Assembly: GCA_033439765.1 (NCBI GenBank)
Contig: JAULSN010000005.1
Location: forward strand, 248,001-312,000
Direction: 5' to 3'
Length of the DNA stretch: 64,000 nt
Origin: Lasiosphaeria ovina
Lineage: Eukaryota > Ascomycota > Sordariomycetes > Sordariales > Lasiosphaeriaceae
Within the stretch, counting starts at the first letter, position 1; every line of letters starts with the position of its first letter. Position numbers and translations under genes: made by a program. The notes under the pieces were generated by a model, which ran no database searches, was not told the DNA's origin, and was given only the letters and a program-made list of their open reading frames with translations. Below, piece after piece: positions 33,840 to 44,400 of the stretch.

Positions 33840-34964
33840 ATGGAGACTCTATCCAGAGTCCTCCCAGACTCCACCCCCCAACTTGTCGACAGCGCCAACG
33901 GCAGCGCCAGCGCCAGCGCCAGCGCCAACACCAACGCCAACGCCATGGCGAACCCGACTGGCCAAGATTCGGATGCGGTACCGGCAGGTGGAGACGGTTC
34001 CGTGTCCGACGACGGCTTCTGCTCTGGCTCTGACTCCGACTCCTCGACGGCCGACTCCTCGACGACGACCCAGCAATCCGAATCCGCCGAGACTGCACCC
34101 CGACGCGCATCATATTTCGTCGCCGCAGACGAGCTCCCCGAGCCACTGCCGACCGACGCCGCCATCGCGGCACCGACACAGGTCCTTAAAGACGCGACCG
34201 GCTGCATGGTGGTCCGTGTCGGCGAGCACTACGTGGTCAAGTACGGCGTCAACGTCAGCCTGACCGAGGGCGAGAACATGCTCTTCGCCCGCGACACGTG
34301 CGGCCTGCCCGTCCCGCGCGTCTACGCCTTCTACTCCAGGCGATCATCCCCCTCGGGCCGCCACATGGGCTACATCGTCATGGAATGCGTGCGGGGCGCG
34401 ACCCTGCTCGACCGGTGGAGCGGCATGAGCGACGCCGACAAGGCCGACGCCGTCCGCCAGCTGCGCCGCATCCTCGACAAGATGCGCAGCGTCCCGTCGC
34501 CAGGCTACTACGGCTGCATTGGCCGGCGGCCCTTCGAGGAGTCCTTGTTTTGGTCGTGCCCCGACCCTGACCAGCCCCAGGACCCCCTTGCCGGACCGTT
34601 CGACACCGAGGACCAGTTCAACGGCGCCGTAGTCGACAAGTATCTGCAGACCGGCAGCGACCGGTTAAGTTTCAGGGCGGCCTTCTACCGCCGCGCCTTT
34701 CCCTCCGTCCTCCATGGCCACCGGTCCGTCTTCACCCATGGGGATTTGCAGCGAAAGAACATCGTCGTCAGGGACAGCGGCGAGATAGTGTTGATCGACT
34801 GGGAGTCGTCAGGCTGGCTTCCGAGCTACTGGGAGTACGCGGTGGCCATGATTTCCGAGGGCGACTGGCGAAACAACTGGCACGAGTACGTCGCCGACGC
34901 TCTCGACGAGTACCACAACGAGTATCTGTGGCTCAGCACGATTTTCAGAGAGCTGTGGTGCTGA
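33840..34964 (+). CDS. APH-family phosphotransferase (aminoglycoside/choline kinase-like, 374 aa)
   Basis: Single exon. Residues 1-110 are low complexity (an Ala/Ser/Asn run from a GCCAGC/GCCAAC repeat, then Ser/Asp-rich). The kinase fold follows: HYVVKYG with K134 likely contacting ATP, E144-145 in the next helix, the linker GYIVMECVRG, the catalytic loop THGDLQRKN (H300, D302, N307) and the metal site VLIDWE (D320). This is the PF01636 layout; fungal members are numerous and mostly have unknown small-molecule substrates. The C-terminus ELWC is short but in place. All catalytic residues are present, so it is probably active. Substrate unknown. Confidence 0.85.
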   Translation: METLSRVLPDSTPQLVDSANGSASASASANTNANAMANPTGQDSDAVPAGGDGSVSDDGFCSGSDSDSSTADSSTTTQQSESAETAPRRASYFVAADELPEPLPTDAAIAAPTQVLKDATGCMVVRVGEHYVVKYGVNVSLTEGENMLFARDTCGLPVPRVYAFYSRRSSPSGRHMGYIVMECVRGATLLDRWSGMSDADKADAVRQLRRILDKMRSVPSPGYYGCIGRRPFEESLFWSCPDPDQPQDPLAGPFDTEDQFNGAVVDKYLQTGSDRLSFRAAFYRRAFPSVLHGHRSVFTHGDLQRKNIVVRDSGEIVLIDWESSGWLPSYWEYAVAMISEGDWRNNWHEYVADALDEYHNEYLWLSTIFRELWC

Positions 34965-35086
34965 TTCTGCACAAACTATCTAGCTAGTGACTTATAATGT
35001 AATTGTTATGTAAAATGTTCTGTGCACCCATGGCGCTCGCGTCCTTTTTCTTACTTCTTTCCCTTGCCCTTTCCCCTGCCCATCTT

Positions 35087-35088
<2 letters not shown>

Positions 35089-35118
<30 letters not shown>

Positions 35119-35152
35119 GCTCCTTCTGCTGCTGCTGCTGCTGCTGCTGCTC
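35089..35152. repeat. CTG/CTC-rich microsatellite
   Basis: Tandem CTGCTC units pass into a run of CTG. On the plus strand it makes an artificial poly-leucine frame, not a gene. It lies between the convergent 3' ends at 34964 and 35225. Confidence 0.85.
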
Positions 35153-35224
35153 TCCTGTGGCCCACTCGCAGCTCCCGCCGTCTTGCATGTAGCACCAGTT
35201 CTGATGCTCGTAGCTCCAACCCCA

Positions 35225-35668
35225 TTACGGCTGCTCGTCCACAGCACTCTCCTCCTCCGTTGCAGCCGCGGCAAACTGCTGGAGCACGCCGTTGGCGACT
35301 AGCATGTCCACCGTCTCGCTGGTCCACTCCTGGCAGCGTCGCAGGGGCTCGTTCGGAAATAGCCGCGTGTCGAGCTCAAATTGCTTTTGCGGAGGGGGGT
35401 TGCTGGTGCAGATGGATATGAGGCGGTCGAGGTCTTCGGCGGCAACCCAGCCGACGAACGACTTACTAGCATAGGTGAGAGATGCCTCAGGCGTCGCCGG
35501 CTTCTGTTCGAACTCCATCCCTTCCAGTATGTTCCCTATCACATGGAGGAGCAGGCCGCTTTTCTTCTTCCCGCCCGTCGAGCTTTGATCCGTGTTGGTC
35601 TCAACGAACAGGGCGTGGTGGTCGCGTGGCATGGCAATGTAAGTCACCCGATACACGTTGTAGGACAT
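35225..35668 (-). CDS. DUF6914-like fungal protein (147 aa)
   Basis: Single exon starting MSYNVYRVTYIAMPRDHHAL. The pattern VYR..Y....PRDHHALFVET, GLLLHVIGNILEGMEFEQKP and FPNEPLRRCQEWTSETVDML matches a small fungal family that I recall as DUF6914; it is common in moulds, often in multiple copies, with no known function. No signal peptide or membrane segment. The C-terminal tail is Ala/Glu-rich. The family name is from memory; the pattern itself is clear. Confidence 0.72.
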   Translation of the reverse strand: MSYNVYRVTYIAMPRDHHALFVETNTDQSSTGGKKKSGLLLHVIGNILEGMEFEQKPATPEASLTYASKSFVGWVAAEDLDRLISICTSNPPPQKQFELDTRLFPNEPLRRCQEWTSETVDMLVANGVLQQFAAAATEEESAVDEQP

Positions 35669-36689
35669 TGTTGCACAGGCTGACAATGAATGGGGATTGT
35701 CTCCCGTAATGTGAGGCTGGCGGCGAATAGAGGTAGTGAGCGTAGACAAGTGATCGGTTGGGCGCTCTTGGGTGCAACTATTGCTCAGAGGTATTGCTCG
35801 AATGGCTGGGGATTGAGCAACTTGAGGGTTGGCTTTCCTGAGTCTAGAAACCTTCTTATACGCACAGCACAGATACGGAAGAAGGTCGACAGCCCAGAGT
35901 CTCGGAAGCTCACATCCGCCCATTGCGCCGCCATCGTTTGCTGGGGCTCACCACCTCTGCTGCCCAGCGGCGAGAGCCTGACCATGGCAGATCCAGCCGC
36001 GCTTGTATTATGTGGCATGCCGGGCCTCTGTCCGAAGCCGAACGTTCTGGTTGAATCAGCCAGCCATCTATCCATCCCACCAACATACTGTGCTGTGGCA
36101 ACCACCCTTGGAAACGGGGCATGCAGGTGAGCTGGGAACAAGCGCGATAGGGTAGTCGGGCGGCTGAATGATTGCTCCTGAAAGCCAGGAGGGTGGCTCG
36201 CCACGCTGCATGTCTTGTGCGAGCAGCATCGTGAAATGCTATCGGCGGTGTGCAGCGTGCTTCTCAAGCTGAGCGCTCAAAGGCGCAGCACCTGCATCAG
36301 AAGTGCGGTGGGGTGTGCTGGCACCCAGCGTTGATGTCGGGCTGCTGTTGGAGCCGGCTCCTCAGCTTAACATGTCAAGGCGTGGCTTCTCTGCGGCTGC
36401 AGGGCCGCCCGTAGCTCCTCTGCGGCTGCAGGGCCGCCCGTGTCTACGTGACGCGGCCGCTGGACGTCCGGGCTCCTCGATTCCTCTAACTACTAGTTGG
36501 TGGTGACGGGGAGATGGGCGACGGACATTCACATACACACCCGCGCTGCCACCACTTATCCCTGCGTAGTCTTATCTCTAGCAGCCCGGTCAAGCACTGT
36601 AGGGGCATGCCACACTTTCCTTGGGTTGGGCTTTGTTACACGGCAGTCGTGTGTTTGCTCCCCGCTTCACGGCCAGCTCGCCTGCACCA
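35669..36689. other. Intergenic, one direct repeat, no gene seen
   Basis: Frames on both strands are short and motif-free. Contains the 24-bp direct repeat at 36389-36441. Confidence 0.5.
36389..36441. repeat. 24-bp direct repeat
   Basis: CTCTGCGGCTGCAGGGCCGC plus four more bases (CCGT) occurs twice exactly, with a 29-bp period (36389-36412 and 36418-36441). It contains a PstI-like palindrome CTGCAG. Confidence 0.85.
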
Positions 36690-36699
36690 TGTTCACCGA

Positions 36700-36990
36700 G
36701 AGGTCGACTGACTGTTTGCATGTCGTCGATAGTGCGGTCCAGAGCCAGGTTGCGAGTTCTAGACAGTCTCACCGTGGGCCGTTTCCCACCTGAACAGGAC
36801 ACGGCCCTGCCGGGTTACTCGCATGTTTGCGGTGGTCGCAGCTCACACGTGTACGACGGCGCCATATACGGCATTACTAGGCTGTAGGTTTCAGCTACTT
36901 TGTCGGCCCACTCTGTTGGACCATGGGCCACGGACCATGGTCCATGGTCTCTTGGGCTGCCGGGTGGGCGGGCGGGCGGGCACTTGAGGT
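36700..36990 (-). pseudogene. HET-domain gene relic, partial copy of the gene at 39055
   Basis: The DNA is clearly similar to positions 40747-41000 of the intact HET gene, same orientation. Shared words include CATGGTCCAACA/CATGGTTCAACA, TCGTACACGTG, ACGGCAGGGC-like and the run encoding RNLALDRTIDDMQ against RNLVLDRIFNYMR in the intact gene. Frame is lost through indels and substitutions, and nothing of the rest of the gene is left. Confidence 0.65.
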
Positions 36991-37990
36991 TGAGGCGGGG
37001 AGGGGGGGCTCAAAAGTTGGCTGGGATTTTGTTTGTTGGGGTTCTCGCGTCCACACCACCATGAGTCCGACCTCGGGTTCCACGGCGTCTGGGTATCCGT
37101 TGGAAACCCCCCCTTTGGCCACCAAAGGGGCTTGGCCCGGGAAAATCCCGCTTTTTAGAGGGCAAGAAAGCCCCCCCCCCTCCCGTAGGGAGGTCCCCAG
37201 GACTTTGGTCTTTCCAGGCAACGGAACACATGCCTGTGATTGGACCGAATTCGGCTCCTCTGCTACCTGCTTTCCAACACCATCCGGCATCTACGCTCTG
37301 TCTCAAATGGCTCCGAGCTAGTTAGCAAACGACGACGCTAGATGAGGGCTGCAATGCCAGGTGCGGACAAAGCGAGACCGCTACGAAATTCAAAGCAGGG
37401 TGTCTGTTTGGGTGGCAGAATACTTCATTCCGTACATAATTACATCGAGCACTTGGCGACCCTATAAAAGGGCTCCCTTTGCATCTTCTTTTCTCGAAAC
37501 GTAATATTTCAGACCTGGCAGGTTATTCTACTACCACACAAAGCTTTCGTAACGCCATCTCTAACCCGGCGACCGGCATCTCCAAGTACTGACTCGTACG
37601 GTTGCTGCCACGGCGCATTGGCGGTGAATAGGCGGGTGGGCGCGATAGTTCAAGGTACCTCGATGCCCCTTTTTGTACCTACCTACCTATGGACCACGGC
37701 GTGGAATGATGTTCCTACGGTCCGTACGGACATGCTCATCAAAATACGATGCCCAACACGCGTTCATTCATTTAGTCTAATTAATTTGAGGCCGAGTGAA
37801 GGTCTGCATTCTCCGTGCCCAACAATGCACTGTACCCAGCGAATCCTGCCACGGGATGCCGCCGCCGGCCGGCGGGCTGGATGCGCTCTAGAGTCTACAG
37901 GTAGCATGAACAGCGCGTCAAAGCCCGGCAAGCCCGGCGCGCCCGGCCCGCGGCGGTCGGCTGACCTGTCCGAGGAACCAAGCTCGATCT

Positions 37991-38165
37991 GTCGTTGACG
38001 GCGGCGATTAAAGCCTGTATGTTCTTCAATGCAACTACACACGGTGCTTATTTCCCCTTTATCGGGGTCGTTTGTTGATCGTTGGCATTGTTTCATGCTG
38101 CGCCTCACCTTGTCCCAAGACTGACAAGCGCTGTCACGACCCCTGAGAGCCCCTGCTTCTGGGGA
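37991..38165 (+). repeat. Dispersed repeat, copy A
   Basis: Two blocks (starting GTCGTTGACGGCGGCGAT and GCTGCGCCTCAC) match blocks at 47838 and 48136 in the same order and orientation, at roughly 75-80 percent by eye. Spacing differs: about 107 bp here and about 298 bp in copy B. The second block also has ACGACYCCTGAG and the GACACA-CACACCTCTT end in both. Possibly an old LTR or other transposon fragment; boundaries not defined. Confidence 0.45.
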
Positions 38166-38754
38166 CACATCACACCTCTTGTATGTAACACGGCAAACGT
38201 ACCCCTGTCAAGGCGCAGTAGTGTGGCTCTCGAGCATTTGAGCCACATGCCTCTGTGCTCACAGCCACCCTACCGTGCTCACATTGCCCTATAAAGGGTA
38301 CCCCTCCCAATATGCTCTCTCCTTTGTATAAATAACTAGACTCTTTCCTTTATATATACCTTCAATCTACATTCTTTCTCAATACAGTTCCCGGGCTCTA
38401 TTTTCTAGGCACAGCTCTTCTCAACAACACATCAGAACCCGACTACCCATATATACGAGCAGAGCGAGCAGGGCAGGGGGGGTCTAATAGCGCCGTTGGG
38501 CTCTGGCCGGCGAGCTAGAGCTATAGGGGTAATTCCTACGACATCTTAGGTGCTATGTTATTCTATCTTGGTTCCCTAAGTGCCTGGTAGGTCGTCGAGT
38601 GGATGTATCAAAATTTGAGATTTACACCACAAAACGTGGTCCCTAAGATGACAGCTGTCAAGGCCCCGAGCTCAAAGCCTCATCATACCTACGTATATCC
38701 GAAAATGAAATATCCCGTGGAGAACTACGTCCTTTCTCGTACCCTTGTCCTTCC

Positions 38755-38758
<4 letters not shown>

Positions 38759-38815
<57 letters not shown>
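38759..38815. repeat. Trinucleotide microsatellite (CTG)19
   Basis: Nineteen uninterrupted CTG units followed by GTGGTGGT. Length variation between strains would be expected. Confidence 0.95.
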
Positions 38816-38818
<3 letters not shown>

Positions 38819-39054
38819 GTGGTCTCCCGTGGCCTGCTCGCGCGCGGATGCAGCAACGGAGAAGCACCACCAGGAAGCGCGGCACGGTGCGTTGGCCCAG
38901 CATGGATATCGCGCTGCCGTTTGTACTCCCTACCCAGACGGACATGAGCTGCGACCACGGCTTCTTTGCGTAGCCAGGTCTCAGCCACATCGTATAATCA
39001 TATGGCGGCGAAAGAGAAAACATCTATCAGACGCCTTGAACAGTGAAACATCAA

Positions 39055-41139
39055 TCAGCGCCCAATCGCCTCCAGATCCCGCGGCCACGGAAAGACAACA
39101 GGCCACCTCTCCACGCCCCTGAAGAAACACACCCCCGGTAGCCACCGCCTGATGCGCAGGCCGGGGGCCACCACTCGCCCCCCAGCAGCAGCAACAACAG
39201 CCCCCTCCTTCCCGACCTCGACCTCGAACGAGACGTGCCGGTCGAGGTCGCTGGCGTCGCACTCATCATCACCTCCTTCGCAATCATCCCGCGACTTCCA
39301 AACACCGCTACCGCCGTCCTCAGGCCGCGACGCGGTGAACGCCAACGACGGCTCGCCGCCCTCCCACGTGCCACCACCACCATCGCCACCGGTCCCATCA
39401 TCCCACACAAACACAGCCATGTACGGCGTCGTCGTCGCCGCGCCGCGCTCCCCCCACAGACACGCGAGCCGCAGGATGCCGCCGCGGGCGATGGCGTCAG
39501 CGACCTCGGCCGCCATGGCGAGCATGTATCGCTCGGAAAACAGCAGCCCGCCGGCTCTGGTCCTGGCGTCGCGGTGGAGGAGCGCGTCTATCTCGTCCGC
39601 GAGCGCGACGTGGCCGTGCCGCGCGAGGTGTTCTACGAGACAAGCGAGGCTCCGCCGCTGCAGCGGCTCCAGAGTCCCGGCCAGGCCGTCGACCCATGTG
39701 CCTTCTGGCCGCCAGTGGCGCGTGTCGACGGTCTTGTGCAGCCGCCACAGGTGGCCTGACGTAGCGATGCCGCGCTCGGCGAGCGCGGGGTCGATGAAGC
39801 GGCAGCTTTTGTTGAATGTCAGGCTGTGCGACGCGCCGCCTGGGGTCTGGAAGTCGCGGAAGAGGCGCGACGCGAGGTACTGCGTCGCTGTCATGTCGGT
39901 TGCTGCGGCGATCGCCGGGTGCCCGTTGTGCAGGACCTCGCCGTTGAGCAGGCACAGCGCGAGCATCGACAGGCTGAGGCTGGCTGTGGCGCTGCGCTGG
40001 AGATGCTGGATGTCCAGGCGTTGGGAGTACTGGCAGCAATTGGCGGTGATGGCCAGCCGGTTCCAGCGTTCTCTCATGGTCCGCCGCTCAATGTCGTGGA
40101 CGATGCGCGGCGTCATGGGGTCGGACGGCGGGACGGTGAGCTGGTACCTGCCGGCGGCGGCGAGGATCCGGTCGATGGTCTTTGCTTTCCTTGTTGCCCA
40201 GGCCGACGACGGGCCTCGGTAGCGGGCGATCTGGTGCCGGCAGGCTAGGCAGAGACGGGTGGCCCCCTCCATGAAGTCGACTGAGCGGATGCACAGCTCC
40301 CCGCGCAGGGTGCCAAAGACGGGGTGGCGCTGCTTGACGGGTTCGAGGTGTTCGACGTGTCGGATGAGGAGCGCCATCCTCGTGCCGGCCTTGTAGTTCT
40401 CCTGGAAGACCCAGCCGCTCTGCCACCACTTGTCCGCGGTAATTCGGCTAAGTAACTCGAGAGCGTGCCATGTGTGCTTTGAGCTTTTGTGATGCGACAG
40501 CCGGATTTGGTCTCCCCGCACGCTGGTCAATTCGCCCTGCAGGATGTTCGCGAGGAGCCTCAGCTCGTACGCTGATGTGATCGGCCGCCCCAGCAACCCG
40601 ACTGGGTGGCTGCTGCGCTTGTAGACTAGGTCCATGACCTGCATGGCCTTCCTATTCTCGATACAGTCGTCGTCCCCACACGCAGGATCAGGATCTGTGC
40701 AGTCGGGATCGCCTTGGACAATACTGTGCTGGTCAATCCAAAGGAGGTCGACCCCGGCTGCTCGCATGTAGTTGAAAATGCGGTCCAGGACCAAGTTGCG
40801 GACCTCGGACGGTTCCCACCTAGTGCCGTCTCTTGTTTGGACAGAGTACAGCCCTGCCGTGGTGCTCTCGTGTGCAGAGGCGACCCACGTGTACGACAGC
40901 GCCACATAGTCGTGGCCAGGCTGGAGGGCGTCTATTTGGTGTCGGTCCACTCGTGTTGAACCATGACCGCCTGGGCAGTCGGGCAGGCGCAGGCACTCGA
41001 GATTTCGGAGAAACCGCAGAAGCCTGGGCTGGATTGCCCCTGGGGTTCCCGCAATGTCGGCCAGCAGAGAAACAATGGACTTGCCGCGCGCGCGCGCAAT
41101 TTCAGACAGAGACTGCCTTCCGTCGTCAAGTGTCGCCAT
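39055..41139 (-). CDS. HET (heterokaryon incompatibility) domain protein (694 aa)
   Basis: Single exon. The HET domain occupies about residues 75-250, with its three landmarks: HDYVALSYTW (77-85), DLLWIDQHSIVQ (131-142) and WWQSGWVFQE (238-247). An acidic, cysteine-containing insert (DPDCTDPDPACGDDDC) sits after the second. The remainder is a long C-terminal region without known domain. HET domains trigger cell death after fusion of incompatible hyphae and relate to TIR-like folds; this links the gene to non-self recognition. Neighbour: a partial dead copy 2 kb downstream on the same strand. The last 150 residues are Gly/Asp-rich and could be less reliable. Confidence 0.85.
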   Translation of the reverse strand: MATLDDGRQSLSEIARARGKSIVSLLADIAGTPGAIQPRLLRFLRNLECLRLPDCPGGHGSTRVDRHQIDALQPGHDYVALSYTWVASAHESTTAGLYSVQTRDGTRWEPSEVRNLVLDRIFNYMRAAGVDLLWIDQHSIVQGDPDCTDPDPACGDDDCIENRKAMQVMDLVYKRSSHPVGLLGRPITSAYELRLLANILQGELTSVRGDQIRLSHHKSSKHTWHALELLSRITADKWWQSGWVFQENYKAGTRMALLIRHVEHLEPVKQRHPVFGTLRGELCIRSVDFMEGATRLCLACRHQIARYRGPSSAWATRKAKTIDRILAAAGRYQLTVPPSDPMTPRIVHDIERRTMRERWNRLAITANCCQYSQRLDIQHLQRSATASLSLSMLALCLLNGEVLHNGHPAIAAATDMTATQYLASRLFRDFQTPGGASHSLTFNKSCRFIDPALAERGIATSGHLWRLHKTVDTRHWRPEGTWVDGLAGTLEPLQRRSLACLVEHLARHGHVALADEIDALLHRDARTRAGGLLFSERYMLAMAAEVADAIARGGILRLACLWGERGAATTTPYMAVFVWDDGTGGDGGGGTWEGGEPSLAFTASRPEDGGSGVWKSRDDCEGGDDECDASDLDRHVSFEVEVGKEGAVVAAAGGRVVAPGLRIRRWLPGVCFFRGVERWPVVFPWPRDLEAIGR

Positions 41140-41454
41140 ACTTGGTCACGGTTCTGTCAGTTTATGTTGCTGAATGGTGGGTGGTACGACTCACTTGAGC
41201 TTGTTTTGACGTTCAAATCGTGAGTCAACGCTCACGTTACACGGCATCCGGTTACTCCCGACCGGTTGGTAGCCAATCACAATGTTAATTCGAATCATGA
41301 GGTGCTTGTACTAGGTACACGGGCAGAACAAGACTGCTATCTCCAATCATCAATACGTGCAATTAATTCTTCTTGATTTCAAGTGGAGCGAAGTTCCACG
41401 CTTTCAACTCATCCAATAATTAAAGTACAACATGTTACACGTCACCCCAACCAC
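41140..41454. other. Short intergenic, HET promoter side
   Basis: Between the HET start and the 3' end of the sacsin-like gene; AT-richer than its surroundings, nothing recognised. Confidence 0.5.
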
Positions 41455-44400
41455 TCACGCCGCAACAACCGACCACGACTCGGCCGCAAACGCGAGCTCG
41501 CCGCGCTGGCGCATGCTCTCGGGGTCGACTAGCACGCACAGGCCGACGGCGTCCGTCCCGAGATTGAAGACGCGGAAGACGACATACAGGGCGTCCGTCT
41601 GGCGGTCGCCGGCGTTGTTGTTGGACAGGTTTTGCATCTGTTCAAAGTCAGTCAGTCAGTCAGTCAGTCAGTCAGCAGCCCGCCTTCTCAAGTTAGTTAG
41701 AGAGCACTCACCCGCTTATACTGTCCCTTGCTCATGTAGAACGGCGCGCTGCACGGCCCCGTGGTCGCCTTGACCTCGACGAAGCACTGCAGGCCTTTGA
41801 CGCCCGCCCAGACGCGCGCGTCAAGATATCCGGCGCCGACGAGCAGGCGCACCAGCGCGCCGTCAGCATCGGCATAGGCAATATCGGCCGTCTCGCGGCC
41901 CGTCCACGGCGCCAGGTCCGCGTAGTCGCGGTGCGCCGTCACGTAGCTGCGGATCGTGCTCTGCCAGTTGGCGCGCGAGAAGCCGGGAAGGCGCAGGCGC
42001 GAGAGCAGCTCAAAGACCTGGTTTTCATAGACAGGGTTAATAGACGCCGGATGGTATGGGATAGGACGAGACAAAAAGAAACTCACAAACAGCTCGCCTG
42101 CCGCGCCGATGCGCTTGTCGCGCTCCAGCTGGCTCGTCGACCGCAGCCAGTTCCGATCCGCTGTGCCGCCGCCGGCCTCGTCGCCCGCCGCGTCCAGCAG
42201 CGCCAAATGCAAGCCCGACATGTCGAACGCGCCGCGAGACGGGAATATGGTCCGGCGGGCGGCGGCGACAACCTGGTGCAGTAACGCCAGGTAGTCGCTG
42301 TCAGGCTCGGCCACAGTTGCATCTGGTCCGGCCTCGTGTGGTGCGGCCGCGACTGGCTGTGGTCTGGACGGCGATGCTCGCTGGGCCGCTGCCTGCGATG
42401 CATTCGCGACGGGTACGGCCCCGGGCTGGGTGGCAATGTCTGGCTGCCGGAAGAGCTGCGGTCGGGGTGCGGGTGCTGCGGAGCGAGCCGCTACCGTGTA
42501 AGAGGAACTGTGCTGCTGGGCCGTCACGGACGATGACGACCCTTCGTTTCGTCCAGCCTGAGACGACCGACTGGACGCCCGCGAGTCGACCGACGACGGC
42601 GGCGTCTCAGCGTCAACCAGCGTCTCGCCGCCACTGCTACTGCTCGCGGTACTGCTCGAGCCGCTGCGCTGTCGGCGGGGCGTCGGCGTGCGCGACGGGC
42701 TAACAACTTCCACCGGCTCAGCCTCCTCCACCTCCTCCACCTCTTCCACCTCAGGCACGCCAACCTCACCAACACCAAGCTCATCAAGAATGCCCGCCAG
42801 CGCAAACGGCTTAGCATTGAGCACGCTCTGCACAGCATTGACAGCCTCAGGCGGCGGCACCGCACCGTCCAACAGCCACGTACACAGCCGCGCCGGCAGC
42901 TTGCTGTTGAAGCATACCTCCTGGGCCTGCTCGTCGCGCGGCACGTAGATGGCCAGGCGGCCTTCCGCCTCCTCGGCGATATGCAGCGCGGCGACGGCCT
43001 GGTCGACGCAGATGTGCGCGCCGTCCTGCTCCAGCACCAGCGCCGCCGTGATGCGGTCCGTCTCGAGCGTCTCGGCGCCGCGCAGGAGCGTGTACAAGTC
43101 TGTTGCGTTGGTGCGCGTCCGCGGGCTGTTGAACGTCGCGGCGATGCTGTGGCGTATTTCCTTTAGTCTCATCCGGGTTCAGGTTCGAATTCAGGGGAGA
43201 GACATACCGCAGCAGCGCGTGCGCTTTGCGCCTGACACTACGGTGCGGGGCCGAGATGGGCCGCGTCGACGCCGCGTCGGCCGACGTGATCTCCTTGACC
43301 GACCGCGACAGGTACCTGTCCTCGAGCCGGGCCCAGGCGACCAGCGGCGCCAGCGCGCGGACCTCGTCCATGGTGCAGTCGAGCACGGTGGCGAGGGGAG
43401 CAAAATCAGCGCCAAGAGTGCGGCGGTCCAGCAACACAAAAGCGTCGGTGCCGCGCGCGAGCGCGAGGCGGCTGCCCGGCAGGCGCACGGGGAAGACGGC
43501 ATTATCGACGACGGGGCCTGGCGCAAAGGCGGCGCCGCGGTCGTGCCGCGCCGCCAGGAACGCGCTGAAGACCAGCAGCGCCTCCTTGGCCTCGGCAGCC
43601 GGCAGCTCCTGCTCGCCCGCGAGCTTGCCGTACACCAGCTCCGCCGTCACGGTGCTGACGCCGAGGGTGCCGGTGAAGAAGGCCTTGAGCCCGTGCGCGC
43701 CGCCGTACAGCGCCTCGAGGACGTGCATGCCGCGGATCGGCGTCGCGCTCGACCAGAGGCACTCGGCGGCACTGTGCCAGGACACGACGCTGTCGCTGCC
43801 AGCGGCGAGGACGCAGATGAGCGCCTCGTTGTGGAAGATTCCCCTTATCTTGGCTGCCGCGCTGCTGTCGCCCGCCACCGTGTCGGCCAGGCACTTGTAC
43901 AGGTTGCGCATGTGGTTGAGCTTAGCATCGGTCTTGTAGACGCGCGCGACGTACCGGACCTCGTCGACGAGGTGCTCCCGCGTGCAGTTGGGAACGCCCA
44001 GCGTGCGCGTGAAGAAGCCGGCGAGCGAGGCGAAGTCGTTCGGCGCCCTCGTATACTTCCACGTGTAGGCGTACGCGTTCTGCAGCGAGCGCTTCTCCCA
44101 CAGGTACACGGGCGCCTCCCACACGCAGTCCTCCAGTTTGGTCCACTCGTGCGTGCCGTCGGCCAGGGGGTACAGGATGCACGGCTCCAAGCGCATTGCT
44201 TTCCTACCGACACGTCAGCACCCAGACAAACACAACTGACAGCTCACACCCACCTGATGCGCTCCCGGCACGGCTCGGGGCTGCCCGACTCGCCGACCTT
44301 GGCGTGGAGGTACTCGTACAAGTCAAGAACACGCTGCTGCTCTACCATAGCCGTCCGCTTGGGGTTGCTCTTGACCACACACCGCAGCACAGCGAGCCCA

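Larger units (their letters stand above)
36991..39054. other. Gene-free stretch with repeats
   Basis: No exon supported. Contains one member of a dispersed repeat pair (37991-38165), TATA-rich DNA with a TATAAATA word near 38325, and a 19-unit CTG microsatellite. Long frames here are poly-Leu, poly-Cys or poly-Ser shadows of that microsatellite. Confidence 0.55.

Noticed and set aside
35003..35302. Poly-leucine frame resembling a signal or membrane protein
   Set aside because: Produced by the CTG/CTC microsatellite.
38132..38431. A TG...CA bounded solo LTR of about 300 bp
   Set aside because: Similarity between the two repeat copies extends past the TG, so it is not a real LTR edge, and no matching right end or target duplication was found.
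38603..39122. Poly-Leu and poly-Cys frames
   Set aside because: Both come from the (CTG)19 repeat read in different frames.
39152..40222. 356-codon plus-strand frame
   Set aside because: Antisense shadow of the HET gene.
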